Origin: Thiothrix fructosivorans
Lineage (GTDB): Bacteria > Pseudomonadota > Gammaproteobacteria > Thiotrichales > Thiotrichaceae
Length of the DNA stretch: 64,000 nucleotides
Direction of reading: 5' to 3'
Assembly: GCF_017349355.1 (NCBI RefSeq)
Contig: NZ_JAFMPM010000008.1
Span: 868,001 to 932,000, forward strand
Shown one piece after another: positions 8,468 to 18,253 of the stretch. The position numbers were made by a program, and so were the translations under genes. The notes beneath the pieces are model-generated. The model was not told the origin of the DNA. It saw nothing but the letters and a program-made list of their open reading frames with translations, and did no database searches. Numbering within the stretch: the first letter of the stretch is position 1; every line of letters begins with the position of its first letter.

Positions 8468-8832
8468 ACATCGTCCGTTAAGCGGCAGCGGTGGCTGATC
8501 ACCTCAGCTTGGCGCGAATCGTGGTAGACCCGCACTAACATATCCGGGCGATTATCTTTGTTACCGCTGCGTTCGTGGAATAGGTACGTCAGCATCAACG
8601 TGGTGGTATGGCGGGAATTTTCAATCAGGCTTAAAGCTACCGGAATACCACCCGTGATCCGCGAAACGGTTTCGTCCGGTAAGCTACGGATGTCGCCGCA
8701 CAATAGACGCAGTTTGATATAATTTATTTCATACATTTCCATCAGCGCAGCGAAAGATTGTGGCTGTGGGGTGAAGCTCGCGGGTTGTTCTTTAACTAAC
8801 ATAAATTCATAATGGGCTGGTAACAATTTCAT
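8353..8832 (-). CDS. DUF1249 (YqiB-type) protein
   Basis: A 159-residue soluble protein resembling E. coli YqiB: EMYEINYIKLRLL near the N-terminus, then TLMLTYLF and the central VRVYHDSRQAEVIS, ending in a basic NRFLYKWTNYLRRQGH helix. No function is known for the family. The start is uncertain: ATG at 8832 has GTTAGG immediately ahead, while a TTG at 8847 would add five residues with no clear ribosome site. It is divergent from pgm with only about 30 bases between starts. Nothing indicates an operon partner. Confidence 0.75.
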   Translation of the reverse strand: MKLLPAHYEFMLVKEQPASFTPQPQSFAALMEMYEINYIKLRLLCGDIRSLPDETVSRITGGIPVALSLIENSRHTTTLMLTYLFHERSGNKDNRPDMLVRVYHDSRQAEVISHRCRLTDDVVQYWGKELDTMLLCRWRMNRFLYKWTNYLRRQGHCFT

Positions 8833-8837
8833 CCTAA

Positions 8838-10502
<1,665 letters not shown>

Positions 10503-10549
10503 TAATAAATTTTATCTATGTAATTCATTGATTACAGCTTGCCCATTAT

Positions 10550-10584
10550 GCTATAAAATATACTAATTCAGTGTATTTTATAGC
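10550..10584. promoter_or_regulatory. AT-rich 11-bp hairpin abutting the ribosome site
   Basis: GCTATAAAATA (10550-10560) is perfectly inverted as TATTTTATAGC (10574-10584). The right arm ends directly against the AGGGG ribosome site of the secreted-protein gene. It could be an operator, an mRNA 5' structure, or a weak terminator for pgm; the paralogous gene at 12451 lacks it although the sequence from the ribosome site onward is duplicated. Confidence 0.6.
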
Positions 10585-10944
10585 AGGGGCTTATCCATGA
10601 CTTCCTTATTTAAAGGTAATGGCGATTTTTCGATGCCGTGGCTGGCTGTATTGCTGGTGTTTGTCTGGTTAGGCATTTTCGATACAGTCATGGCGGCTGG
10701 AAATCAGCCCCCTAGCGCTACTGGGCAGGCGCTATCCACAAAAGAAGACACCAAGAAGAGCATCACGCTGAGTGGCAAAGACCCAGAGAAGAAAAAGCTC
10801 ACGTATGCGATTGTCAGTCAGCCTGCACATGGCACGTTGACGCTGAAGGCGAACAAAGCGACTTATACACCAACCAAAGATTATTTCAGTTCGGTAGGAT
10901 CACCCGATAGCTTTACCTTTAAGGTGAATGATGGTCAGTTGGAT
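10583..10944 (+). repeat. Direct repeat, copy 1 (leader, signal peptide, first Ig-like domain)
   Basis: This segment is duplicated without gaps at 12437-12798 (offset exactly 1854 bases). Identity is very high over the ribosome site, signal peptide and first 80 or so codons, then falls off. It covers the 5' part of two tandem secreted-protein genes. Confidence 0.9.
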
Positions 10945-12387
10945 TCAGCACCAGTGCAAGTAATCATGATGGTAACGGCTGTTAATGATCCGCCAGTTGC
11001 GCAAGTTGGCAGTGTAATCTCAGTCAAAGATAAACCGCTGGATATTACCCTGACTGGAACAGACCCAGAGGGAGATGATTTAACCTATACGCCTGCTAAA
11101 ACTAGCAAGAAAGGCGGAATCCTGAAGCTAAAAGCGGGCAATGTTGTTACCTATACTCCCAAGAAAGGTTTTGTGGGGGCGGACAGTTTCACGTTTGTAG
11201 TCGCCGATAGCAAAAAAGCCAAGTCCAAAACGGCAACGATTAGCGTGAATGTTCTCAATAACCTTGCTCCTGTAGCCAATGCTGGCGCAGACCAAACAGT
11301 GAACGCTGGTGGTGGTGGGGTGGTGCTTAGTGGCATTGGCAGTCATGATCCTGATGGCACTATTGCGAGTTATTTTTGGCGGCAAATGTCCGGCACGCCA
11401 GTAACATTATTTGCGGAGAATACTGCGACACCTAGTTTTATTGCTCCGGCTCTGGAGGCTGAAGAAATCCTTACTTTTGAGCTGAAGGTTACAGACAATA
11501 GCGGCGCAACGAGCGTTGACTATGTGGATGTTATCGTAACTGTACAAGGCCACGGTGGTTTGTCTTTGAATGGTGTTGTAGGTGGCAGGGTGACATTTTT
11601 TGACAATCTCCAAAACGTAACGACTATTCCTGACGATGCATGGGTGAGGATTGTCCCTTCTCGTTTCCAAAATGACGACAGTCATTGGCACGGGGTGCAC
11701 TGCAAAATGGGGAGTGACGGTAGTTTTGGTAGTGACAACTGCTATACCGAAGACGAAACAGCCAATCTTGCAATGGCGCTTCTTGATGATACGGAAACAT
11801 TCCAGATTGCTATTTATAAAAACCACATTGATAGCACAGATTACCATTGGAATTGTGGGGAGGATGTCTATAAATTTGTAGGAAATAATTCCCCTAAAAG
11901 TCAGTGGGAAAGCGTTACTGTTACCCCTAATGATTACCAGGATCGCAGCGGTGAACAATGTGGGGAGAATAATGGGGTTCTGCCATTGAATGGTATTGTC
12001 AGCGGTAACGTGGCATTTGTGGATGGTAGCCAGAACGCAATCGCTATTCCTGCTGATGCTTGGGTGAGAATTGTTCCTTCCCGTTTCCAAAACAACGTTA
12101 GTCATTGGCATGGATTGCAGTGCAAACTGGGGAGTGATGGTAGTTTCGGTAGTAGCAATTGCTATACCCAAGACGAAACAGAAAATCTTGCGCAAGCGCT
12201 TGCTGATGATGCAGAAACATTCCAGATTGTTGTTTACAAAAATCACATTGATAGTACTGGGTATCATTGGAATTGTGGGGAAGATGCGTACAAATATGTG
12301 GATGGTAGTGCCGCTAAAAATGGGTGGGAGAGCATTACCGTTATCCCTGATGATTATCAAGATCGCAGTGGGGAGCAATGCAATTAA
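10597..12387 (+). CDS. Secreted multidomain protein with Ig-like, PKD and tandem four-Cys domains
   Basis: A 596-residue exported protein. The signal segment is MPWLAVLLVFVWLGIFDTVMAA (split here only by length; about residues 11-32). Two cadherin/Big_9-like domains follow (about 36-130 and 131-220, with DPEKKKLTYAIVSQPAHGTL and DPEGDDLTY motifs), then a PKD-like domain (about 222-318, ADQTVNAG and GSHDPDGTI). The C-terminal half is two tandem copies of an unfamiliar domain of about 130 residues (326-455 and 466-596) with four conserved cysteines each and motifs DAWVRIVPSRFQN, HWHG, YKNHID, YHWNCGED and DYQDRSGEQC. I do not recognise that domain. The architecture suggests a cell-surface or extracellular adhesive or carbohydrate-binding protein. 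The next gene shares its N-terminal region. No enzyme signature is seen. Confidence 0.85.
   Translation: MTSLFKGNGDFSMPWLAVLLVFVWLGIFDTVMAAGNQPPSATGQALSTKEDTKKSITLSGKDPEKKKLTYAIVSQPAHGTLTLKANKATYTPTKDYFSSVGSPDSFTFKVNDGQLDSAPVQVIMMVTAVNDPPVAQVGSVISVKDKPLDITLTGTDPEGDDLTYTPAKTSKKGGILKLKAGNVVTYTPKKGFVGADSFTFVVADSKKAKSKTATISVNVLNNLAPVANAGADQTVNAGGGGVVLSGIGSHDPDGTIASYFWRQMSGTPVTLFAENTATPSFIAPALEAEEILTFELKVTDNSGATSVDYVDVIVTVQGHGGLSLNGVVGGRVTFFDNLQNVTTIPDDAWVRIVPSRFQNDDSHWHGVHCKMGSDGSFGSDNCYTEDETANLAMALLDDTETFQIAIYKNHIDSTDYHWNCGEDVYKFVGNNSPKSQWESVTVTPNDYQDRSGEQCGENNGVLPLNGIVSGNVAFVDGSQNAIAIPADAWVRIVPSRFQNNVSHWHGLQCKLGSDGSFGSSNCYTQDETENLAQALADDAETFQIVVYKNHIDSTGYHWNCGEDAYKYVDGSAAKNGWESITVIPDDYQDRSGEQCN
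11572..12384 (+). repeat. Tandem intragenic repeat encoding the four-Cys domain
   Basis: Two units begin at 11572 and 11992, exactly 420 bases (140 codons) apart. The encoded domains are about 80% identical, including HWHG, GSDGSFG, NCYT, YKNHIDST, HWNCGED and the closing DRSGEQC. DNA identity is also high, so the duplication is fairly recent or under strong constraint. Confidence 0.9.
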
Positions 12388-12436
12388 TCAAAGAGTGAAG
12401 AGATGCGCATTATTTTCCATTTAACGTATTGTTATC

Positions 12437-12798
12437 GCAGGGGCTTATCCATGACTTCCTTATCTAAAGGTAATGGCGATTATTCGATGCCGTGGCTGGC
12501 TGTATTGCTGGTGTTTGTCTGGTTAGGCGTTTTCAATACAGTCATGGCGGCTGAAAATCAGCCCCCTAGCGCTACTGGGCAGGCGCTATCCACAAAAGAA
12601 GATACCAAGAAGAGCATCACGCTTAGTGGCAAAGACCCAGAGAAGAAAAAACTCACGTATGCGATTGTTAGTCAGCCATCGCATGGTACGTTGACGCTCA
12701 GTGGCAACAAGGCGACGTATGTGCCAACTAAAGATTATTTTAGCCCCGCAGGTTTGCCCGATAGTTTTACCTTCAAAGTAAATGATGGTTTGCTGGAT
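12437..12798 (+). repeat. Direct repeat, copy 2
   Basis: Partner of 10583-10944. It includes the GCAGGGG ribosome site and the ATG at 12451, so the second gene inherited its translation start with the duplication. Confidence 0.9.
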
Positions 12799-15700
12799 TC
12801 TGCACCTGCGACAGTGGCGCTTAATGTAACGCCAGTGAATGACAAGCCTATTGCATTGGGCAGTAGTGCTATTGCTGTCAAAAACACTGTACAAGAAATT
12901 GTTCTATCAGCTACGGATGTTGAGAATGATGTGCTGTCTTATATTCCCGCGCCAAAAAGCAAAAAAGGGGGAGTAGTAGTGTTGAAAGCCAATAATCTTG
13001 TCAGTTATACCCCGAAGAAAGATTATCTAGGTGTAGACAGTTTTACATTTACTGTTAAAGATAGCCAAAAAGCGGTATCTACGGCAGCGACAATTACAGT
13101 TAATGTGGAAGAGGTCAAATGTTCATTGCCTGATCCGAAAGATGAAAATAACAATGTCATCAGAAATCTTACATGCGAAGACAAAGCACGATTGAATTAT
13201 TTCGGTGTCAGGGTTGATCCGTGGTTACACCATCAAATGAATGCAGATTTTGATCAAACGGGTATCATTCTTGAGGAATATAGTGAGGAAGGAGTAAAGC
13301 GTGCTATTGATATTAATCCGATTATTTCTCAACTTCAGGCGTTTGATTCATTAATAAATGCTAAGGAAGCAGATGATGATGGTAAGTCTTTCGAAAAATA
13401 TGGAAAATTAACCATGGCTTTTTTGAAAGAAGCACAAACGGTCATTAATAATAGTATTTATTTTGAGGGTGTTGGTGATGCGAAAGAAGCAGCTACTAGA
13501 CTTAATATAACGGTCAGTTTCGTAGAGGCTATGATTGATACAGCTATAAAAGACTCAGCTTGTGTGGATTTTTTAGAAAAGAGAATCACAAAAGTTGGTT
13601 CATGTGTGACTGCTTTGTCATCCGCATTAAAATTGCTTCAGAAAACCCCCGGAATGGAAGCTGTTAAGTTTGTAGATTCCCAGAAAATGAGTACCTCTAT
13701 TGAGACGTTTGTGAATCTTATGGGAGTGATGGGTGCGCTTTATGATTATAAAGAGGCATTTTCATCAAAAGAAAGACGAGAAGCTACGTGGGGACTTGCT
13801 GGCAGCATTGTAGCAGTTTTGCGAAATTCTATTAGTTTGTCGTATGCAGGTTCTGAAAGAACGGAAGGAATTCCTGCTAATGAAGCAGGTTATTGGATGG
13901 CATCAGCTTTAGATAATGTGGCAACCCCATTCATAACTATTGCTAAAAGTTGTGATGGTGTTTCTATAGAAACGGAAGAACTGCCGAAGTGTTTCTCCAC
14001 GATGGCACAAGAAGTTGGTAAGCAAGCGCTTCGTACCACGATTGCCATTATGGGTAATGTCCAAATGATAAGAGCTATCAGCGACATGAATGAATCACTT
14101 GTTACTGCCGCAGTATTAAAAGAGTTTTTGTTGGCAGGTGCCGCGAATCATAAAGCCGTCTATGATAAGTATGGGATTTCATATGGTAATCGTTCTACGT
14201 TTCGTAGTAAGACTATAATGGAATATATTCAATTTGGTTTTTTAATAAAAGCTATCGGCAAGAAAGAATTTGGAGCTGAAGGAATGAGTTTTTATACACC
14301 TGCGTTATTTTGGGTGGTAAATAAACAAGCGTTTTCAATAGAGGATGTGCGTTCTTCGGTTGACTATTACTATTCTAGAATTGTTAACGAAACACCCGTG
14401 AGTTTTAATTCACCCGATATTTTCTTATTTTCGTCGAATGATGTACGTGGTGAAGCGGCTATTACCGTAGAGTTTAATGCAGCGGATATACGAGTAAAAA
14501 GAAGTTCTTTGGTTTGCTTTAACGAGGACAGTGATCATCCATCAGAAAATCCGTTGAAGCATCTATTGTACTTTGGTGATACACCCACGCGTGAATTCAC
14601 CTTGAAATTTGCTCGTACTTCATCGTCTTGGTTAAGATGTAATCTTTATAGTGCAACAGGGATTTACCTTGGTAGTAAGTCTATGCCTATCAATATTGAG
14701 GGATACGATAACGACGGTGACGAAATGTTGGATCAATGGGAAATAGATAAGGGTTTTGATCCTAATAATCCTGCGGATGCAACCGAAGATAAGGATAACG
14801 ATGGTTTGACTAATCTTGAGGAATTTCAGCACAACACCAATCCTAAAGAGTCGGATAGCGACGGTGATAATTTCACCGATAAGCAGGAATTGGATGCAGG
14901 TACTGATCCATTGGATGGAACGAAATACCCTAGCACGTTAACCGCGCCGAAAAATATCCGTGCGACTTCGGGTGACGGTAGTGTGACCTTATCATGGGAT
15001 GCTGTTCCCAATGCTGAGAGTTATCGGATTTGCCTTGCTGGACAACATTCGGGTTCTGAAGGAACAATTAAAGTTTGTCGACCTAACGTACCGTGGGGCG
15101 ATTATTCCAACTGGTGGGATGCGGTTTCATCGACTACGGCAACATTAAAAACATTACCTGATGGTAGTACGCCATTGGTAAATGGAACTACCTATACATT
15201 CCAAGTACTGGCTCAAGCCGCCGATGGCAGTAAAAGTCCTTTCAGCTCTGAAGTTAGTGCTACACCAGATGAAGGTGTTCCATCAGTTGTTCCGAGTCTC
15301 AAAATTCGCTTTGATCAAGCGTCATTGGATGAGTTAGGTGCTGACTTCTATGGTATGCACGAACTTATTAATGGACGTGATGGAGGGGCAGCCGTTAAGT
15401 TTTATGGAGTTAATAATCGCGGACATATTCGTATTCCCAATCGCCCTGAAATGAAATTCACTGATGCTGCTACCTTCGATATGTGGGTAAGAATAGATTC
15501 AAGAATTGGGATGGATGGATGGGGGCGCACTACTGAGCCCAGTTCAATGTCCTTACTTGCTAAGTCTCATGATAGGGATGGTGTAGCTATGTTAACGAGT
15601 ATGACACCATCTATTGTCAATTCATGGTTTCAGACATTTGATCAATCTTGGAGTAATTCAAATTGTCAAATGGTGAAAGATGGTTCTAATGTGCCTCTTA

Positions 15701-15936
15701 ATACTTGGTTCAGGATCACGATGGTTGCCTCATCTACAGAAGGTACTGCTAATTATATTAATAAAGAGCTAATGTACACTTGTCCTAATGCTAGACCAAG
15801 TTTTGCACGGTCGAACCAACAAGACTTGTATATTGGTAAGTTCAGGGATTATTGGTATCCCTTGGATGGCGCTATGCAGGATGTGAATATCTACCAGCAA
15901 GCCTTGACGACAGAGCAGGTGCAAGCATTACCTTGA
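12451..15936 (+). CDS. Large secreted protein: Ig-like repeats, Ca-binding repeats, FN3, LamG-like
   Basis: A 1161-residue exported protein starting MTSLSKGNGDYSMPW, at the duplicated ATG rather than at an upstream in-frame ATG. Residues 1-215 (signal peptide and two cadherin/Big_9-like domains) parallel the preceding gene. A long mostly helical region without recognisable homology follows (about 225-745). Then come thrombospondin type-3-like calcium repeats (about 750-827: DNDGDEMLDQWE, DKDNDGLTNLEEF, DSDGDNFTDKQE), a fibronectin type III domain (about 830-940: TAPKNIRATSGDGSVTLSWD) and a LamG/concanavalin-like C-terminal domain (about 950-1160, ending in DGAMQDVNIYQQALTTEQVQ). This is a surface or extracellular adhesin-like layout. 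The central region is notably AT-rich compared with neighbouring genes. A terminator follows. Confidence 0.85.
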   Translation: MTSLSKGNGDYSMPWLAVLLVFVWLGVFNTVMAAENQPPSATGQALSTKEDTKKSITLSGKDPEKKKLTYAIVSQPSHGTLTLSGNKATYVPTKDYFSPAGLPDSFTFKVNDGLLDSAPATVALNVTPVNDKPIALGSSAIAVKNTVQEIVLSATDVENDVLSYIPAPKSKKGGVVVLKANNLVSYTPKKDYLGVDSFTFTVKDSQKAVSTAATITVNVEEVKCSLPDPKDENNNVIRNLTCEDKARLNYFGVRVDPWLHHQMNADFDQTGIILEEYSEEGVKRAIDINPIISQLQAFDSLINAKEADDDGKSFEKYGKLTMAFLKEAQTVINNSIYFEGVGDAKEAATRLNITVSFVEAMIDTAIKDSACVDFLEKRITKVGSCVTALSSALKLLQKTPGMEAVKFVDSQKMSTSIETFVNLMGVMGALYDYKEAFSSKERREATWGLAGSIVAVLRNSISLSYAGSERTEGIPANEAGYWMASALDNVATPFITIAKSCDGVSIETEELPKCFSTMAQEVGKQALRTTIAIMGNVQMIRAISDMNESLVTAAVLKEFLLAGAANHKAVYDKYGISYGNRSTFRSKTIMEYIQFGFLIKAIGKKEFGAEGMSFYTPALFWVVNKQAFSIEDVRSSVDYYYSRIVNETPVSFNSPDIFLFSSNDVRGEAAITVEFNAADIRVKRSSLVCFNEDSDHPSENPLKHLLYFGDTPTREFTLKFARTSSSWLRCNLYSATGIYLGSKSMPINIEGYDNDGDEMLDQWEIDKGFDPNNPADATEDKDNDGLTNLEEFQHNTNPKESDSDGDNFTDKQELDAGTDPLDGTKYPSTLTAPKNIRATSGDGSVTLSWDAVPNAESYRICLAGQHSGSEGTIKVCRPNVPWGDYSNWWDAVSSTTATLKTLPDGSTPLVNGTTYTFQVLAQAADGSKSPFSSEVSATPDEGVPSVVPSLKIRFDQASLDELGADFYGMHELINGRDGGAAVKFYGVNNRGHIRIPNRPEMKFTDAATFDMWVRIDSRIGMDGWGRTTEPSSMSLLAKSHDRDGVAMLTSMTPSIVNSWFQTFDQSWSNSNCQMVKDGSNVPLNTWFRITMVASSTEGTANYINKELMYTCPNARPSFARSNQQDLYIGKFRDYWYPLDGAMQDVNIYQQALTTEQVQALP

Positions 15937-16073
15937 TGGTAAATCAAAGTGGATCAAACTCGATTTGATTGGAACAAATCAAAGGGTCGGACTGGATTGA
16001 TTTTCCTTGCAACGGCTGTGCTGTACTGTCGATAAGCTGGTCTTGCCAGCAGGTAGCTACTTGCCCAGCAACG

Positions 16074-16101
16074 AAAAAGCCGGACGTGTTCCGACTTTTT
16101 C
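16074..16101 (+). terminator. Rho-independent terminator
   Basis: AAAAAGCCGGA and TCCGACTTTTT form a stem with one C-A mismatch and a T-run. It lies about 140 bases after the large secreted-protein gene and 50 before brnT. The 137 bases between stop and hairpin hold nothing I recognise. Confidence 0.65.
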
Positions 16102-16152
16102 TTGCTGTGTTGAGTTGTTTCAATATCTGTATGTTGTATGTATAGTTGAAGC

Positions 16153-16392
16153 ATGAGAATCGAATACGACCCACGCAAAGCCGCTTCTAACCTGAAAAAG
16201 CACAAAGTCAGTTTTGAGGAGGCAGTTGAAAGCCTGCACGACCCATTGGCGTGGGTAATTTCCGATCCCGATTGCGAAGCAGAGGAGCGTTATATCCTGA
16301 TCGGAATGAGCAACAGCCGCCGGATTTTGTTGGTGATCTATGCGTATCGTGACGAAAAAGCCACCGCACGCGAGGCAGCACTTTATGCGTAA
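16153..16392 (+). CDS. brnT: BrnT-family (DUF497) toxin, probably internally deleted
   Basis: A 79-residue protein with the BrnT N-terminal pattern IEYDPRKAASNLKKHKVSFEEA and the DPLAW, RYILIGMS and ILLVIYAYRDE segments. BrnT is an RNase toxin paired with BrnA. Family members normally continue with a strand of the type 'IRIISAR' before the KATxRE helix; here YRDE runs straight into KATAREAALYA. About eight residues therefore appear to be missing in frame. The toxin may be weakened or dead. Its 3' end overlaps brnA by 8 bases. Confidence 0.8.
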   Translation: MRIEYDPRKAASNLKKHKVSFEEAVESLHDPLAWVISDPDCEAEERYILIGMSNSRRILLVIYAYRDEKATAREAALYA

Positions 16393-16660
16393 CGAATACG
16401 ATTTTAGCCAATCCAAACCCGCCAGCGAAATTCCCCACTTGGCAAAACTTCAGGCACAAGGCGGCAAAACCCGCATCACCATGTACGTGGACGACGACGT
16501 GCTGGCAGCCTTCCGCACCCAAGCAGAAGAGCAAGGCATCGGCTACCAGACTGCCATTAATCAGGTTTTGCGTGATTACCTACACCAAGGTGAATCGGCA
16601 TTGGAAAGCCTGCTACGCAAAGTTATCCGTGAAGAGATGCAAACAAGGAGCGGGGTTTGA
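16385..16660 (+). CDS. brnA: BrnA-family antitoxin
   Basis: A 91-residue ribbon-helix-helix antitoxin. The C-terminal half has the RHH pattern KTRITMYVDDDVLAAFR then GYQTAINQVLRDYL, which binds DNA as a dimer; the N-terminal part would cover the toxin. ATG at 16385 overlaps the end of brnT (ATGCGTAA), typical toxin-first coupling in this family. A longer frame reading upstream through brnT is not needed. Confidence 0.85.
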   Translation: MRNEYDFSQSKPASEIPHLAKLQAQGGKTRITMYVDDDVLAAFRTQAEEQGIGYQTAINQVLRDYLHQGESALESLLRKVIREEMQTRSGV

Positions 16661-16727
16661 GAGCGAATAGTTGCGCCCTGTCTGTAAATTGGTCGTGCCA
16701 ATCGGCGGTTGCTTGCTGGAGGGAATC

Positions 16728-17081
16728 ATGAAAGCAATCATTGAAGTAGCGAAACGCGGTTCTGCTCTCCAAACGGTACGGCGACAACTCGCCGCCTCCC
16801 GCCAAGGGCAAACGCCTGATTTTTGGCTTTCATTTGAATCAGCCAGAACCCTGTTTACGGAACTGACTCCTGCACGGCTCGATCTGCTGGATACGCTCAG
16901 TAAACTGGGTTCATGCAGCGTTTACGCACTTGCCAAAGCCGCTGCCCGCAATTACTCCAACGTACACACTGATATTGTGCGGCTTGAAGAAATTGGGCTA
17001 GTTGAGCGCGGGGAGGATGGCACTATCCTAGTGCCTTTCACAGCGGTAGAGATACGGATGCCATTGGCTAAAGCTGCCTGA
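16728..17081 (+). CDS. Winged-helix antitoxin-like regulator (HVO_A0114/TumA type)
   Basis: A 117-residue protein beginning MKAIIEVAKRG after GGAGGG. It contains a MarR-like helix-turn-helix (LLDTLSKLGSCSVYALAKAA and YSNVHTDIVRLEEIGLVER), the layout of the HVO_A0114 family. Members often act as the antitoxin of TumE-type toxins. Here the expected small toxin gene is absent: only 68 bases separate it from brnA, and mnmH converges downstream. It is therefore an orphan antitoxin or a simple repressor. Family assignment is by pattern, not by search. Confidence 0.6.
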   Translation: MKAIIEVAKRGSALQTVRRQLAASRQGQTPDFWLSFESARTLFTELTPARLDLLDTLSKLGSCSVYALAKAAARNYSNVHTDIVRLEEIGLVERGEDGTILVPFTAVEIRMPLAKAA

Positions 17082-17119
17082 CAGAAATCGTATTGGCGAT
17101 GGACAAGATGTCATTACTA

Positions 17120-18250
17120 TTAGCTGATGCCTTGAGCACGCAAATATTCACGCACCTCGGCTGGTGAACCCGTAAACACCAGCCGATCCTGTTTCTTGCT
17201 GATTTGGTAATCGTACATCGGGTCATAATAATCCAACAAAATGAAACGCACCCAATCGTAATGCGCGGTAGTCGACTGATCCCGCGCTTGCTGTTGCAAA
17301 GCACGCTCCATCATTTCCCGCGCTTGTTGGTAGCGAACGCCACCCAAACGGCGTTGCACCTTCGCCAAACTGCCGAGCAAATATGCACTGAATGCTGCAA
17401 AACCCGCTTCCACATCCCCGCCATTGACCGCGATAAAGGCCGCAGTATTTTCCACGACGTATTCCTGATAGCTAATTTCAACGCGCTCTTCATTAGGGAC
17501 TTGCATCAAAATTAACGGTGCGCTGCTTAATGCTGCAAAGAATGTATCCGGCAGATGCACCGAGCCAATGGTACGGCTTTCATCTTCAAACACCAGTGTG
17601 GTTTGCCCTTGATGAAACTTGCGCAGTAATTGAATGGCAAGATCATTCTCAAAGCCAATTTGTGGTGGTTGTGGGGTCGGTTGTGTGCCGAATGCCGAAC
17701 CACGGTGATTGGCGCAGGCTTCTAAGTCAATTTGCTGCTGAACGTCACGTAGAAAGCGTGTTTTACCCGAACCGGTACGTCCACTCAAAATCAGTGGGCG
17801 AATCAGGCTGGGCAAGCTTTCCAACTGCTCCCGCAAAAAACCGCGCATCGCTTTGTAGCCACCGTGAACACGCGGATAACGAATGCCCGTTTGCTCATAC
17901 AACCATTGTTGCGACGTGCGTGAACGCAACCCGCCACGAAAACAATACAGCACGCCGTTTGGATTCTGTTCGGCAAAGCCTTGCCATGCGGCGACTCGTG
18001 CCGCTTTAATCTCCCCGCTCACCCGCTGCAAACCCAATTCAATGGCGGCATCTTGCCCTTGTTGCTTATAACGTGTGCCAATTTCGACACGATCGTCATC
18101 ATCCATTAACGGCAGGTTGGTGCTGCACGGGAATGCACCCTCAAAGAATTCCACGGGGGCGCGGACATCTAATAGCGGCACGTCTTGCAAAAACAAGTTC
18201 AATAAATCGTCGATGACAGGTAAGTCTTTACCAGCGTTAAGCAGTGACAT
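17120..18250 (-). CDS. mnmH: tRNA 2-selenouridine synthase
   Basis: MnmH (SelU, YbbB) replaces sulfur by selenium at the wobble 2-thiouridine of certain tRNAs, through a geranylated intermediate, using selenophosphate from SelD. The 376-residue protein has an N-terminal rhodanese domain with PLLDVRAPVEFFEGAFP and the active-site Cys in YCFRGGLRSRTS (about residue 97), followed by a P-loop GRTGSGKT (about 151-158). It starts 3 bases after selD ends, so the two are one transcription unit. No selenocysteine genes (selA, selB) are in the window. Confidence 0.94.
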   Translation of the reverse strand: MSLLNAGKDLPVIDDLLNLFLQDVPLLDVRAPVEFFEGAFPCSTNLPLMDDDDRVEIGTRYKQQGQDAAIELGLQRVSGEIKAARVAAWQGFAEQNPNGVLYCFRGGLRSRTSQQWLYEQTGIRYPRVHGGYKAMRGFLREQLESLPSLIRPLILSGRTGSGKTRFLRDVQQQIDLEACANHRGSAFGTQPTPQPPQIGFENDLAIQLLRKFHQGQTTLVFEDESRTIGSVHLPDTFFAALSSAPLILMQVPNEERVEISYQEYVVENTAAFIAVNGGDVEAGFAAFSAYLLGSLAKVQRRLGGVRYQQAREMMERALQQQARDQSTTAHYDWVRFILLDYYDPMYDYQISKKQDRLVFTGSPAEVREYLRAQGIS

Positions 18251-18253
18251 GGG

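Noticed and set aside
11407-12378. Reverse-strand frame of 323 codons within the first secreted-protein gene
   Set aside because: It mirrors the tandem repeat on the other strand; the repetition of its own sequence follows from the sense repeat.
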